Below are positions 1-8,720 of a DNA stretch of 64,000 nucleotides, one piece after another. Under the pieces are notes generated by a model. The model was not told the DNA's origin and ran no database searches. It saw only the letters and a program-made list of their open reading frames with translations. The translations under genes and the position numbers were made by a program. This DNA is from Pseudanabaena biceps (GTDB lineage Bacteria > Cyanobacteriota > Cyanobacteriia > Pseudanabaenales > Pseudanabaenaceae), in assembly GCA_013361095.1 (NCBI GenBank), contig JAATWA010000001.1, forward strand, positions 2,871,001-2,935,000, written 5' to 3'. Each line of letters opens with the position of its first letter. Within the stretch, counting starts at the first letter, position 1.

Positions 1-228
1 CGCGGTGGTAAGCAAGGGAAGGTCTATTACTGCACCCAAATCTCCGATAGTCCGCCCACAATCATTTTGTTTGTGAATGATCCCCATCGTTTTAACGACA
101 ATTACAAGCGCTATATCGAAAATCAGTTCCGCAAAACCCTCGGTTTTGAAGGTACACCATTACGATTTATCTGGCGCGGCAAGAAAGATCGGGAAGTTGA
201 AAAGTCGAAAAACTCAGCTTTCAGATAA
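1..228 (+). CDS. der: Ribosome biogenesis GTPase Der, C-terminal end (partial)
   Basis: The window opens inside this gene and only its last 75 codons are visible, ending at a TAA at 226-228. The peptide ([22 protein letters not shown], then a [19 protein letters not shown] stretch and a basic tail) matches the KH-like C-terminal domain of Der/EngA, a double-GTPase that acts in maturation of the 50S ribosomal subunit. The GTPase domains lie outside the window, so their motifs cannot be checked. A family A repeat element starts three bases after the stop codon, and a terminator-like hairpin follows it. Assignment rests on recognition of the conserved tail. Confidence 0.85.
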   Translation, partial: RGGKQGKVYYCTQISDSPPTIILFVNDPHRFNDNYKRYIENQFRKTLGFEGTPLRFIWRGKKDREVEKSKNSAFR

Positions 229-231
229 ATA

Positions 232-337
232 TAGCTATAGCCATCAATGTTAAGACAAAGCCCAAGAGAGAGTTGCGGCGCGAAGCGCCGCAACTCTCTC
301 TTGGATCTTTATGTCTGGACTTGGCTGGCTACAGCTA
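232..337. repeat. Family A palindromic element (106 bp) with terminal inverted repeats
   Basis: The left end TAGCTATAGCCATCAATGTT and the reverse complement of the right end TAGCTGTAGCCAGCCAAGTC match in 15 of 20 positions, so the element has imperfect terminal inverted repeats. Inside is a perfect palindrome at 262-304 with two 20-bp arms around a GAA centre and a GCGGCGC/GCGCCGC base. It is non-coding; short ORFs read through it are artefacts of the symmetry. Confidence 0.8.
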
Positions 338-370
338 ACAAAAAGGGAAGCATCGCTTCCCTTTTTGTTA
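336..370. terminator. Hairpin terminator, possibly bidirectional
   Basis: Arms TAACAAAAAGGGAAG and CTTCCCTTTTTGTTA pair perfectly around a five-base loop (CATCG), with A-rich and T-rich outer ends. This is the form of an intrinsic terminator and would serve der. Confidence 0.6.
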
Positions 371-409
371 GTTTAGTCACTATGATGATTAAGTCGCTTG
401 CGATTACTT

Positions 410-772
410 ATGACAGCAGCACAGATTTTATTTGAATCTTATACTTTAGGAGCCGCTACCTTTGACTTAAGCGGCTTGCCTAAAGAGTATTACACCCTTG
501 TCGATGGCAGTAAAAGTATCATTTGGGTACAGCCAATTTTTCAGGCATTAGGGTTAAAGTCATTGCTGGCAGCTTCTCTGCCCGTCGATAATTTTACCTA
601 TGCTGTAATTCATGGCAAAGATTACACAGCAGTGGTAATTAGACGGCATGGTAATTATTTAGCTTTGTTAATTGATCCGCAGAGTGAAATTATTGATAAT
701 CAATTTTTAGGCTGGGCGCAAAATTTTGATGCTACCTCTTTAAAAGACAATCCTAAATTTCAGGTGATTTAA
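410..772 (+). CDS. Conserved hypothetical protein upstream of glucokinase
   Basis: A 120-residue protein starting with MTAAQILFESYTL; an in-frame TTG at 398 is a possible earlier start. I do not recognise a named family. It looks like a single soluble alpha/beta domain with no signal peptide or membrane segment, and alternating hydrophobic stretches (YTAVVIRRHGNYLALLID) suggest a central sheet. It ends four bases before the glk start, so the two genes are probably co-transcribed. Amino-acid composition and the tight spacing support a real gene. Any functional link to glucokinase is only inferred from position. Confidence 0.6.
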   Translation: MTAAQILFESYTLGAATFDLSGLPKEYYTLVDGSKSIIWVQPIFQALGLKSLLAASLPVDNFTYAVIHGKDYTAVVIRRHGNYLALLIDPQSEIIDNQFLGWAQNFDATSLKDNPKFQVI

Positions 773-776
773 TCCT

Positions 777-1754
777 ATGCAAATGCTATTGGCTGGCGAT
801 ATTGGTGGCACAAAAACTTTATTGCGGATTGCTCAAAAGACTGAGCAGGGCTTAGTCACTTTTTGTGAGCAAAGATATGCCAGTGGCGACTATATGACTT
901 TTGATCATATGTTAGGCAGCTTCTTAAGCTCAGTCACAGCTTTATTAGGCAAATTGCCGCAGCTTACCGCCGCCTGTTTGGGGATAGCGGGCCCTGTAAA
1001 CGATCGCCAGTCACAGTTAACTAATTTAGGCTGGACTTTAGATTGCGATCGCCTTGCGAAGCAGTTAAACATTGAGGATCTGTCCAAAGTAAGCTTAATC
1101 AATGACTTTGCGGCCGTCGGTTATGGCGTATTGGGGTTACAGCCTGAGGATTTGTATACTTTGCAATCTGGACAGGTTAAAGCGCGATCGCCTATTGCCA
1201 TCATTGGAGCAGGGACAGGATTAGGCGAAGCTTTTTTGAGTTGGCAGGGCGATCGCTATGAGGTCTATGCCACTGAAGGTGGACATACCAATTACTCTCC
1301 CCGCAATGCTTTAGAAATTGAGTTGTTACAATATTTACTCGAGCGACACGATCGCGTATCCGTGGAGCGAGTAGTCTCAGGGACAGGAATTGTGGCAATT
1401 TACCAATTTTTATGTGACAAATATAATTTGGCAAAAGAATTAGAAGCTTCTGCGATCGCTGATGCGGCGCTTAACAATACCGATCCCTTAGCAGTTCAAG
1501 CTATGCAAATATTTGTGGAATCCTATGCTGCCGAAGCTGGGAATTTAGCCCTAAAGCTCATTCCTAATGGCGGCTTATATATAGCAGGTGGCATTGCTCC
1601 GAAAATATTGCCATTGCTTGAAGATGGCAAGTTTCTAAATATCTTAAAAAGCAAAGGTCGGGTTAGCCCAGTTTTAGCCGATATGCCAGTACATATCGTG
1701 CTTAATCCTGAAGTCGGGCTAATTGGCGCGATGCTTTATGGCGCAAGTCTATGA
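777..1754 (+). CDS. glk: Glucokinase
   Basis: A 325-residue enzyme that would phosphorylate glucose with ATP to glucose 6-phosphate in the cytoplasm. The N-terminal GDIGGTKTLLRI is the phosphate-1 loop of the hexokinase/actin fold. SLINDFAAVGYGV holds the catalytic Asp, IIGAGTGLGEAF is a glycine-rich phosphate-2 loop, EGGHTNYSPRN is the sugar-binding segment, and GGLYIAGGIAPKILP is the adenosine motif. Length and motif order are those of the bacterial Glk family rather than ROK kinases. An ATG at 783 is an alternative start. The 3' end overlaps the convergent pdxH by 19 bases. Confidence 0.93.
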   Translation: MQMLLAGDIGGTKTLLRIAQKTEQGLVTFCEQRYASGDYMTFDHMLGSFLSSVTALLGKLPQLTAACLGIAGPVNDRQSQLTNLGWTLDCDRLAKQLNIEDLSKVSLINDFAAVGYGVLGLQPEDLYTLQSGQVKARSPIAIIGAGTGLGEAFLSWQGDRYEVYATEGGHTNYSPRNALEIELLQYLLERHDRVSVERVVSGTGIVAIYQFLCDKYNLAKELEASAIADAALNNTDPLAVQAMQIFVESYAAEAGNLALKLIPNGGLYIAGGIAPKILPLLEDGKFLNILKSKGRVSPVLADMPVHIVLNPEVGLIGAMLYGASL

Positions 1755-2374
1755 ATTTCCCACCCATGATCGGCTGGCTGACTGTATAAGAAGCGATCGT
1801 GCAAGCGATTAGAGCAGCCTTGCCAAAACTCAAAACTATCAGGCACAACCCGATATCCGCCCCAAAAATCTGGCAACGGAATTTCGCCATCTTGAAATTT
1901 GCGTTTAATTTCTTCAAATTGAATAAGTAAAAGTTGGCGCGAAGAGATGATCGAGCTTTGCTGCGAAGTCCATGCTCCCAACTGACTCCCCCTCGGACGA
2001 GAAGTAAAATATTCCCAAGACTCGGCGGTGCTTACTTTTTCGGCGCTTCCAGTGATGTGAACTTGACGTTGAAGTGGTAGCCAAGTAAATAGAATGGAAA
2101 CCTTAGGATTTGCCATGATTTGCTTTGACTTGCGACTCTCGTAATTAGTAAAGAAAACTAATCCTTTTTGATCAAAATATTTCAATAAAACTGTTCTTGC
2201 ATAGGGCTGTCCAGACTCTGAGACAGTGGTAATAGTCATGGCATTTGGCTCTAATAATTCTGCATTACAAGCCTGTTGAAACCAAGTCTCAAATTGTTTA
2301 AAAGGATCATTTTGGAGATCTTTACGTCTTAATTCTCCCTTTTTATAGTCTTCTCTCAAAGCATGGATATCCAT
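1736..2374 (-). CDS. pdxH: Pyridoxamine 5'-phosphate oxidase
   Basis: A 212-residue FMN enzyme that oxidises pyridoxamine or pyridoxine 5'-phosphate to pyridoxal 5'-phosphate. The start MDIHALREDYKKGELRRKDL is typical of the family and preferred over an in-frame ATG 20 codons upstream. MTITTVSESGQPYARTVLLK and VFFTNYESRKSKQI are FMN-binding segments, FTWLPLQRQVHI follows, and SRPRGSQLGAWTSQQSS is the conserved substrate-site motif. The C-terminal FWQGCSNRLHDRF carries the family's W..G...RLHDR signature. Full length. It converges on glk with overlapping 3' ends. Confidence 0.93.
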   Translation of the reverse strand: MDIHALREDYKKGELRRKDLQNDPFKQFETWFQQACNAELLEPNAMTITTVSESGQPYARTVLLKYFDQKGLVFFTNYESRKSKQIMANPKVSILFTWLPLQRQVHITGSAEKVSTAESWEYFTSRPRGSQLGAWTSQQSSIISSRQLLLIQFEEIKRKFQDGEIPLPDFWGGYRVVPDSFEFWQGCSNRLHDRFLYSQPADHGWEIHRLAP

Positions 2375-2487
2375 CGTGATTTCCCCAAGTTTATATCTGG
2401 AGATTGAGAAGCTCAGCAGCATCTCAATCTCCAAGGTTTATGCTTCATTTTATCGCGATCGCTATTCTCTTGGCTTTCTCGATAGTT

Positions 2488-2552
2488 TAAAGCAAGCCCA
2501 AAAGATGAGTGGCGTTGCTTCGCAACGCCACTCATCTTTTGGGCTTGCTTTA
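2488..2552. repeat. Perfect palindrome with TTC centre
   Basis: Two 31-bp arms pair fully around a TTC centre (2519-2521 region). The arms contain the recurring words CCCAAAAGATGAGTGGCG and GTTGC, shared with other palindromes in the window. It lies between the divergent pdxH and hisF. Confidence 0.8.
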
Positions 2553-2599
2553 TTCAAATTATCTCTATTGCTTCCAAACCTAAATCCAGTAAAAGTTTT

Positions 2600-2632
2600 A
2601 AAACAAGAAATAGCGAAGCCGTTTCTTGTTTT
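2600..2632. terminator. Terminator-like hairpin upstream of hisF
   Basis: AAAACAAGAAA and TTTCTTGTTTT pair around an 11-base loop that includes GCGAAGC. The outer arms are A/T-rich. It could also be a decayed palindrome of the kind common in this window. Confidence 0.4.
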
Positions 2633-2684
2633 GTTATAAGATCATTTCTCTTGCAACGTGCTTTCTTGGGATGGTGGAGAACTT

Positions 2685-3452
2685 ATGCTAGCGAAACGAA
2701 TTTTGCCCTGTCTGGATGTAAAGGCAGGTCGAGTAGTCAAAGGTATTAACTTTGTCGATCTTAAGGATGCGGGCGACCCAGTGGAACTGGCTCAAGCCTA
2801 TAATCTCGCGGGAGCTGATGAATTGGTATTCCTAGACATCACCGCCACCCATGAAGATCGCAATATTATCTTAGATGTGGTTTATCGCACCGCCGAGCAG
2901 GTTTTTATTCCCCTCACCGTTGGTGGTGGTGTCCGCAATCTTGACACAATTCGCGAATTGTTGCGGGCAGGAGCCGATAAAGTAAGCATGAATTCGGCAG
3001 CAGTTAGCGATCCTGACTTGATCAACCGCAGTAGCGATCGCTTTGGTAATCAGTGCATTGTCGTTGCGATCGATGCCAGACGCAGACATGATCCTAATAA
3101 TTTAGGTTGGGATGTCTATGTGCGAGGTGGTCGTGAAAATACGGGTATTGATGCGTTATGGTGGGCGCAAGAGGTCGTTAAGCGCGGCGCTGGCGAAATA
3201 TTGCTCACCAGTATGGATGCAGATGGAACCAAGGCGGGCTATGACCTAGAACTAACACGTCAAGTCGCTGACTTAGTGGAAGTTCCTGTAATTGCGTCAG
3301 GGGGCGCAGGTAATTGTGAGCATATTCGTCAGGCTGTCACTGAGGGACGAGCCGAAGCCGCTTTGCTGGCTTCGTTGCTGCACTACGGCGAGTTAACTAT
3401 TTCCGAAATCAAAGATTATTTAACTAATCACAATATTCCTGTGCGTCATTGA
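2685..3452 (+). CDS. hisF: Imidazole glycerol phosphate synthase subunit HisF
   Basis: A 255-residue (beta/alpha)8 barrel, the cyclase half of the HisF-HisH complex in histidine and AICAR formation. The start [20 protein letters not shown] carries the first catalytic Asp in the CLDV motif, and a GGAG lies about six bases upstream; an upstream in-frame GTG at 2658 is less likely. [17 protein letters not shown] holds the second catalytic Asp. VTVGGGVR-like ([10 protein letters not shown]) and VIASGGAG are the two phosphate-binding loops. Full length. hisH is not adjacent, as is common in cyanobacteria. Confidence 0.96.
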   Translation: MLAKRILPCLDVKAGRVVKGINFVDLKDAGDPVELAQAYNLAGADELVFLDITATHEDRNIILDVVYRTAEQVFIPLTVGGGVRNLDTIRELLRAGADKVSMNSAAVSDPDLINRSSDRFGNQCIVVAIDARRRHDPNNLGWDVYVRGGRENTGIDALWWAQEVVKRGAGEILLTSMDADGTKAGYDLELTRQVADLVEVPVIASGGAGNCEHIRQAVTEGRAEAALLASLLHYGELTISEIKDYLTNHNIPVRH

Positions 3453-3460
3453 GATTGCTC

Positions 3461-3515
3461 CCTTCCCAAACAAGAATCAGTGTTGCAGCGCAACACTGAT
3501 TCTTGTTTGGGAAGG
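3461..3515. repeat. Perfect palindrome with CCTTCCC ends (family C-like)
   Basis: Arms of about 26 bp beginning CCTTCCCAAACAAG pair around an AGC centre. The outer CTCCCTTCCCA/TGGGAAGG ends are shared with the elements near 20190, 22737 and 55276. It starts nine bases after the hisF stop and probably acts as its terminator. Confidence 0.75.
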
Positions 3516-3534
3516 CATTAGCGCCTATGACATT

Positions 3535-4170
3535 TTAAGGATGTACTTGGGACAAAATTGCACCGAGGCGATCGTAATCATCCTTTAGCAAAAGACTCAG
3601 TTTTCGACCAGCTTGAACTAGCCAATTGCGATCGCATTTACGAACTTGATAAACATTGCGTAATACCGCCGAGATCAACTCATCCACAGGTGCATTAGTC
3701 ATCTGCACCAAGGTTCTTAAAAAATTTAACTCCTCAGTAAACTCGGCAATCTCCGCCTCCTCACAGCCATAAACCGCTTGATGGATCTGTGGGGGCTGAG
3801 CAGGTAAATGTTGATAAATATTGCCATTGCTAGAGAAGCCCAGCAAAACTACTTTGATTTCAGATCGCAACATTGTAAAAATCTGTGGTTGCTGCTCTCT
3901 TAGTTCCTGCAAATTTAATCCCAGTGCCACAGCCCGATGGACGGAATCAATTGGCGAAGTAGTGGCATGGTAAACAACGCCGTAAGAAATGAGGTTGCTA
4001 TTTTCTTCCTGCTGAGACTTGATCCAACTACCAAAGGCAGGCATTACAGGAAAATCTAAATTATCTGGCTCTAAACATTCCGCTAAAAACTCCGTTGTTG
4101 AAGTCGCTACTACTTCTGCTAAGTGCTGAGGATGGCGATCGCGGCGGGAATTTGACAAAGGCAAAAACAT
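3535..4170 (-). CDS. HAS-barrel domain protein
   Basis: A 211-residue protein starting MFLPLSNSRRDRHPQHLAEV. The pattern RHPQHLAEV, TTEFLAECLE, FGSWIKSQ, YGVVYHATTSPIDSVHRA and LREQQPQIF matches cyanobacterial proteins annotated with a HAS-barrel, the small beta-barrel found at the N-terminus of HerA-type ATPases. No ATPase domain is present. The C-terminus (KCDRNWLVQAGRKLSLLLKD) looks helical. Its ATG overlaps the stop codon of the upstream gene by one base (TAATG), so the two are translationally coupled. Its role is unknown. The family name is from pattern recall, so confidence is moderate. Confidence 0.65.
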   Translation of the reverse strand: MFLPLSNSRRDRHPQHLAEVVATSTTEFLAECLEPDNLDFPVMPAFGSWIKSQQEENSNLISYGVVYHATTSPIDSVHRAVALGLNLQELREQQPQIFTMLRSEIKVVLLGFSSNGNIYQHLPAQPPQIHQAVYGCEEAEIAEFTEELNFLRTLVQMTNAPVDELISAVLRNVYQVRKCDRNWLVQAGRKLSLLLKDDYDRLGAILSQVHP

Positions 4171-4619
4171 TAGTCCGCAAACAGCGCATCCGCTGCCCTG
4201 CGTCCACCCCAAGTTTTTACGATTTGATCATCAAAAATATCGGCAGTTTCTAAAACTTCGTGTAAAGCTAGCTTTAACTCATTTTCTTGACAAGAAGCTC
4301 CTAGCAAAGTGGCATGAAATCTGATGTCGCCATCGTCAGCCATACTAAAGCCTCCAAATCGAAAGTCATCATTTTGTTTGAGTAAAAAGAGTAACAAGTC
4401 ATCACTAATGGCAACTTCTGTCGCCACATAAGACCAAATATAAATTACTGACTCTAGTTCCCGAAATGCGCGAATCTCAACAAGAACGGTTGCGGAACCA
4501 AATTGGAGACTAAAAATTGGGCTGGCTTCTACAGGTTTAGACAGGCGATCGCAAATATTAGGCAACCACTCAGCTACTTTGTGATAACAGTCTTTCTGTG
4601 CTTCTGTCTGAAAATTCAC
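4170..4619 (-). CDS. YbjN/type III chaperone-like small protein
   Basis: A 149-residue soluble protein. The sequence has the look of the YbjN/secretion-chaperone-like fold: a helical N-terminus (KDCYHKVAEWLPNICDRL), a central sheet (IYIWSYVATEVAISDDLLLFLL) followed by FRFGGFSMADDGDIRFHATL, and a C-terminal helix rich in acidic and hydrophobic residues. Cyanobacterial homologues are usually called YbjN domain proteins of unknown function. It is first in a two-gene operon, and its TAA overlaps the ATG of the HAS-barrel gene. The family assignment is an inference from pattern. Confidence 0.6.
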   Translation of the reverse strand: MNFQTEAQKDCYHKVAEWLPNICDRLSKPVEASPIFSLQFGSATVLVEIRAFRELESVIYIWSYVATEVAISDDLLLFLLKQNDDFRFGGFSMADDGDIRFHATLLGASCQENELKLALHEVLETADIFDDQIVKTWGGRRAADALFAD

Positions 4620-4700
4620 AACTGTAAATTACCGTTTATTCAAGATGCTTAAAATTTTAACCTAAATTATGGTCTCGCCATGCCACGCTTTGCTTCGATA

Positions 4701-4751
4701 TAAAACCAAAGAGAGTTGCAGCGCGGAGCGCTGCAACTCTCTTTGGTTTTA
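4701..4751. repeat. Perfect palindrome with GGA centre
   Basis: Arms of 24 bp (TAAAACCAAAGAGAGTTGCA then GCGC) pair around GGA. The arm words GAGAGTTGC and GCGC recur in the palindromes at 262, 22888 and 56857. It touches the left side of the next element. Confidence 0.8.
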
Positions 4752-4752
4752 T

Positions 4753-4866
4753 GCCTATCGCCAAGTGTATTAAGACATAAAACCCAATAATTGACTGGCG
4801 GCGCGGAGCGCCGCCAGTCAATTATTGGGTTTTGATTTGTCCTAAAACAAATGACTGTAGCTATAG
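4753..4866. repeat. Family A element with perfect palindrome 4779-4833
   Basis: The inner palindrome has 26-bp arms (AAAACCCAATAATTGACTGG then CGGCGC) around GGA. The flanks GCCAAGTGTATTAAGACATA (left) and the reverse complement of the right end, GCTATAGCTACAGTCATTTG, carry the family A signature. It separates rpsI from the YbjN-like gene. Confidence 0.75.
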
Positions 4867-4905
4867 CAATAAAAAAGAGGTCACTTTGTGACCTCTTTTT
4901 TATTG
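4867..4905. terminator. Terminator of the ribosomal protein operon
   Basis: An 18-bp perfect stem (CAATAAAAAAGAGGTCAC) with a TTT loop and T-rich outer arm lies just after the rpsI stop. It reads as an intrinsic terminator on either strand. Confidence 0.75.
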
Positions 4906-4913
4906 TTTTAAAA

Positions 4914-5327
4914 TTACCGCTTCGAGTACTGAGGAGCTTTACGAGCTTTCTTAAGCCCGTACTTCTTCCGTTCCTTAGAACGAGGATCGCGGGTTAAGTA
5001 TCCTTCAACCTTAAGAGGCTTACGATTTTCGGGGGCAAGTTCCACCAAAGCGCGAGCTACACCCAAGCGAATCGCATCAGCTTGACCAGTAACACCGCCA
5101 CCATGGGCATTGACCAAAACATCGTACTCATTTTCCAAGCCTAAGGTTTCCAAAGGAGCCTTTACACCTGAAATGTAGCTAGGGTTGAATTGCAAGTACA
5201 AATCCCCTGCTTTGCCATTGATGACGATTTTGCCTTCACCGGGGACGAGGCGCACACGGGCGATCGCTCTCTTACGACGACCAGTACCCCAGTAAACGGC
5301 ACGATTAGAACGTTCAGTATCTGACAT
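4914..5327 (-). CDS. rpsI: 30S ribosomal protein S9
   Basis: A 137-residue protein. [20 protein letters not shown] and [19 protein letters not shown] are the S9 signatures, and the protein ends with the invariant basic tail [11 protein letters not shown] that reaches the decoding site. It is the last gene of the rpsM-rpsK-rpoA-rplQ-truA-rplM-rpsI set, nine bases after rplM, and a strong terminator follows. rpmE, which often follows rpsI in cyanobacteria, is absent here. Confidence 0.97.
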   Translation of the reverse strand: MSDTERSNRAVYWGTGRRKRAIARVRLVPGEGKIVINGKAGDLYLQFNPSYISGVKAPLETLGLENEYDVLVNAHGGGVTGQADAIRLGVARALVELAPENRKPLKVEGYLTRDPRSKERKKYGLKKARKAPQYSKR

Positions 5328-5336
5328 TGTATTCTC

Positions 5337-5804
5337 CTAGTTCTGCGAAGGAATGGTATTAATGACCAAGGTTTCAGGCTGTTGAGCGTCATGGGGATGA
5401 CTACCACCCTTATAAACCTTGAGCTTGGTAAAAAGCTGACGACCGAGAGTATTCTTAGGCAACATTCCTTTGACAGCATGTTCTAAGATTCTTTCAGGAA
5501 CACGGGCAATTACTTTGTCAAAGGTTTCTTCCTTCATCCCACCAGGACGACCAGAATGTCTTCTATATAGCTTTTGGGTAGACTTTTTACCAGTTACGGC
5601 AATTTTTTCAGCGTTGATTACGACGACAAAATCGCCAGTATCTAAGTGGGGCGTATAGATTGGCTTATTTTTGCCACGCAAGATAACTGCGATCGCGCTA
5701 GCAAGCCGTCCGAGGCGCTGACCTTCGGCATCAATAACATACCACTTACGATCTGGATCTTTAGGTAAGTAGCTTTTGTTTGGAGTGAGTGTAGTTGTAG
5801 TCAT
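5337..5804 (-). CDS. rplM: 50S ribosomal protein L13
   Basis: A 155-residue protein. [49 protein letters not shown] and [14 protein letters not shown] are the L13 signatures in order. The N-terminal stretch of about 20 residues before WYVIDA is the usual cyanobacterial and plastid extension. It is directly upstream of rpsI. Confidence 0.97.
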   Translation of the reverse strand: MTTTTLTPNKSYLPKDPDRKWYVIDAEGQRLGRLASAIAVILRGKNKPIYTPHLDTGDFVVVINAEKIAVTGKKSTQKLYRRHSGRPGGMKEETFDKVIARVPERILEHAVKGMLPKNTLGRQLFTKLKVYKGGSHPHDAQQPETLVINTIPSQN

Positions 5805-5876
5805 TGGTTTCTCTACAAAGGAAATTTATCTATTTAAAAGTTGGAAACTTTTTGATTTAGAAGAGCTTTATTAATT

Positions 5877-6716
5877 TCAAACCAAAGTAATGATTTGGTG
5901 ATCTTTTAAACTCAACGTTTGCTTGCGCGATCCGAACTCGGCAAATGGATGATCGGCGTAACCAATCTTTAATAAGCACAGTCCCTGCGGCGGAGCGGCA
6001 TATTTAACTTCAATACGACGCTTTTGTTGCCATCTGTCAGTAAAGGCTTCGATACTGAGGCGAGAACATCCCACATCGATTAGCTGCCCTACCAACAGGC
6101 GGATCATGCCATACAAAAAGCCACTTGCTTGGACTTCCACATGGACAAAATTGCCATCTCGCCAACACAAAGCTTCTTGCATCTCTAGCCGACTATGGGG
6201 ACGGCTAGAACCTGCTCTCTGAAAAGCCGCCATATCTTGCTCTCCAATCATGGGTTGCAAAGACTGATGGATCAAATTTTCATCAAGGTGATCGTGGTAG
6301 TAGTGCCAGCTAAATTGCTTGATGAAGAGATTTGGAATCGCGGCGGTGTAAATCGTGTAGCGATAACGCCGCCATGTTGCCGAAAATCTTGCATGCCAAT
6401 CGCTGGGAACTTCTGTTGATCCACAAATCAAGATGCCTTCAGGCAAATGACTATTGAGTACTTTTGCCCATCGGTGCGCAGGAATCAAGCTTGCTGTATC
6501 AAAGTGAGCAACTTGAGCAGCCGCATGAACACCCGTATCTGTCCTGCCTGCACTATGCAAAACTGTTGGTTTTCCGCAAATCTTAGCGATCACTTCTTCA
6601 ATGGTTTGCTGCACACTGGGATGATTAGGCTGCCTTTGCCATCCGTAAAAACCTGTACCTAGATATTGAATAACTAAAGCAACTCGATGGGTAGACTCAG
6701 GATCAGCAGAAAACAT
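5877..6716 (-). CDS. truA: tRNA pseudouridine(38-40) synthase TruA
   Basis: A 279-residue enzyme that makes pseudouridine at positions 38-40 of the tRNA anticodon arm. YLGTGFYGWQRQPNHPSVQ is the N-terminal RNA-binding motif, and SAGRTDTGVHAAAQVAHF holds the catalytic Asp. FVHVEVQASGFLYGMIRLLV is the conserved C-terminal motif. The last 25 residues are an extra tail. Its place between rplQ and rplM is the standard cyanobacterial order. Confidence 0.95.
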   Translation of the reverse strand: MFSADPESTHRVALVIQYLGTGFYGWQRQPNHPSVQQTIEEVIAKICGKPTVLHSAGRTDTGVHAAAQVAHFDTASLIPAHRWAKVLNSHLPEGILICGSTEVPSDWHARFSATWRRYRYTIYTAAIPNLFIKQFSWHYYHDHLDENLIHQSLQPMIGEQDMAAFQRAGSSRPHSRLEMQEALCWRDGNFVHVEVQASGFLYGMIRLLVGQLIDVGCSRLSIEAFTDRWQQKRRIEVKYAAPPQGLCLLKIGYADHPFAEFGSRKQTLSLKDHQIITLV

Positions 6717-6740
6717 CTTGCAGGGTTTTGTTGTAGGAGC

Positions 6741-7175
6741 TTATACGAGTTGCAAGATTGCCATTTCAGCATTGTCACCGCGACGGCTAACCGTGCGAAC
6801 AATACGAGTGTAGCCACCATTGCGGTCAGCATAGCGCTCTTTAGCTTGAGTAAAGAGCAAGTCAACTAAGGTAGTTACACGCTCTTCTTCAGGCAATTGT
6901 TCTTGTTTGGTTTTGGTTTGAGGGCGATCGCTAACGGGTTCACCATCTTTGACCGAAATATCATATAAGTAAGAGATCGCCTGACGACGGGCATGGAGTG
7001 AACCATCCTTAGCAAGAGTGATCATATGATCAACACTATTGCGAACAGCATCGGCTTTAGCTCTAGTGGTCTTAATTTCGCCTCTGAGAATTAACTCAGT
7101 GGTCAAAGCACGAAGGAGTGCTTTGCGCTGGTCAGCAGCCCGATTAAGCTGTGGGGTTTTACAACGGTGACGCAT
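6741..7175 (-). CDS. rplQ: 50S ribosomal protein L17
   Basis: A 144-residue protein. [20 protein letters not shown] is the L17 N-terminal signature; it is followed by [37 protein letters not shown] and [17 protein letters not shown]. There is a spacer of about 20 residues ([20 protein letters not shown]) of the kind seen in cyanobacterial L17. It lies 50 bases downstream of rpoA. Confidence 0.97.
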   Translation of the reverse strand: MRHRCKTPQLNRAADQRKALLRALTTELILRGEIKTTRAKADAVRNSVDHMITLAKDGSLHARRQAISYLYDISVKDGEPVSDRPQTKTKQEQLPEEERVTTLVDLLFTQAKERYADRNGGYTRIVRTVSRRGDNAEMAILQLV

Positions 7176-7225
7176 GGGTATTTACTAGATTGATAAGAAA
7201 TTAAACTCTCTAAGCAAGAGATTTT

Positions 7226-8179
7226 TTACATAACCTTAGCGGCTTTGGACTCAGTTAAGGTCAAGCCAAGATGCTGTTTAAGGGCATCCATAACTTCTTC
7301 AGCCGACTTTTGACCAAAGTTTTTGATTTCCAACAAATCATCTTGGGTGTATTCCAACAAATCAGCAACAGTGTTAATCTGTGCGCGTTTGAGACAGTTA
7401 TAAGCTCTAACGGATAGTTGCAATTCTTCAATATGAATTTGTTTGGTCTCATCTTGCTCATCACGCTCTTGAGGCAAGGTTGGCGCAAGAGTGATTTCTT
7501 GTAGGGGTGAGAACAAATTCACCAAGACACTAGCCGCTTGGCTAAGAGCCTCTTGAGGAGTGATGCTGCCGTTAGTCCAGATATCAAGTTGCAGACTCTC
7601 TTTATTGATCGCATCACCGATCCGAGCGTCTTTAATCTCATATTTGACTTTACGCACAGGCATGAATACAGCATCGATCTTGAGGGTGTCAATCGGTGAA
7701 CTATGATCTTCTTTAGATCTATCTACCGAGCGATAACCTTTACCGCGTTCGATGGTAAGTTCCATTTCCAAAGTTGCACCTTCACTAAGAGTGGCGATGT
7801 ATTGGTTAGGATTAACAATCTCGATATCCGAAGGTAAAGAATGAAAACTGGTAGCCATTACCAACTTAGGACCGCGCTCTACCAAGCGAATGATCTGTGG
7901 TGCTGAGCTATAAGACTTCAACACTAGTTCCTTCAGGTTGAGCATCAAATCCAAAACGTCTTCCCTTACGCCCGGAATCGTCGCGAACTCATGATTAACA
8001 CCAGCAATGCGAACAGCTGTGACAGCCGTACCCTCAAGATTGGAGAGCAATACCCGTCTGAGCGCATTTCCAATGGTAATGCCTTGCCCCCGATCTAGTG
8101 GTTCCAGTACAAATTGGCTGTACTGGCTATTGTCTTTTTCTGTGTGGGATGCAACGCACTCAACCTGAAACTGTGCCAT
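7226..8179 (-). CDS. rpoA: DNA-directed RNA polymerase subunit alpha
   Basis: A 317-residue subunit that dimerises to start assembly of RNA polymerase. The N-terminal domain contains the conserved FVLEPLDRGQGITIGNALRR and LSNLEGTAVTAVRI. The C-terminal domain (roughly 250-310) has ELQLSVRAYNCLKRAQINTV and LLEIKNFGQKSAEEVMDAL, the helix-hairpin-helix element that binds UP-elements and activators. Full length. It follows rpsK after a 125-base gap that holds an AT-rich inverted repeat built on AATTACGAATTA-like words (about 8235-8300). Confidence 0.97.
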   Translation of the reverse strand: MAQFQVECVASHTEKDNSQYSQFVLEPLDRGQGITIGNALRRVLLSNLEGTAVTAVRIAGVNHEFATIPGVREDVLDLMLNLKELVLKSYSSAPQIIRLVERGPKLVMATSFHSLPSDIEIVNPNQYIATLSEGATLEMELTIERGKGYRSVDRSKEDHSSPIDTLKIDAVFMPVRKVKYEIKDARIGDAINKESLQLDIWTNGSITPQEALSQAASVLVNLFSPLQEITLAPTLPQERDEQDETKQIHIEELQLSVRAYNCLKRAQINTVADLLEYTQDDLLEIKNFGQKSAEEVMDALKQHLGLTLTESKAAKVM

Positions 8180-8304
8180 ATTTGTACCGACTTAGTCTGC
8201 AAGAGTAAACGAAAAATCAAAGGGTGGAATTAGAGGATTGAAAAATTACGAATTATGAGTTACGAACTTAATTTTTTAATTCGTAATTTCTAATTCGTAA
8301 TGGA

Positions 8305-8700
8305 TTACACACGTCTGCGCTTGGGAGGGCGGCAACCATTGTGAGGAATGGGGGTAATGTCACGGATAAGGGTGATTTCTAGCCCAGCAGCTTGCAAAGC
8401 TCTGACGGCAGTCTCACGTCCTGAACCAGGACCTGTAACCATGACCTCTACTTGACGCATACCTTGCTCCATTGCTCTGCGTGCCGCAGATTCCGCAGCA
8501 GTTTGAGCTGCGAAGGGAGTACCTTTTTTAGCGCCTTTAAAGCCGCTAGCTCCCGCCGATGACCAAGAAATTACATCGCCAACAGTGTCAGCGATCGTGA
8601 CGATAGTGTTATTGAAAGTGGACTGGATGTACGCAATTCCATTAGGGACATTACGCTTGTTTTTGCGTGCGCCAGTTCTACGAGTTGTTTGACGAGCCAT
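8305..8700 (-). CDS. rpsK: 30S ribosomal protein S11
   Basis: A 131-residue protein. [59 protein letters not shown] and the C-terminal [18 protein letters not shown] are the universal S11 signatures. It is 20 bases after rpsM. Confidence 0.97.
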   Translation of the reverse strand: MARQTTRRTGARKNKRNVPNGIAYIQSTFNNTIVTIADTVGDVISWSSAGASGFKGAKKGTPFAAQTAAESAARRAMEQGMRQVEVMVTGPGSGRETAVRALQAAGLEITLIRDITPIPHNGCRPPKRRRV

Positions 8701-8720
8701 TGTTTCGTATTAATCCTTAC

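Noticed and set aside
247..435. 62-residue ORF
   Set aside because: It reads through a family A palindrome and a terminator; the protein (SPRESCGAKRRNSLLDL) is a product of the repeat.
2376..2639. 87-residue ORF before hisF
   Set aside because: Its second half lies in the palindrome at 2488-2552; no ribosome binding site and no family resemblance.
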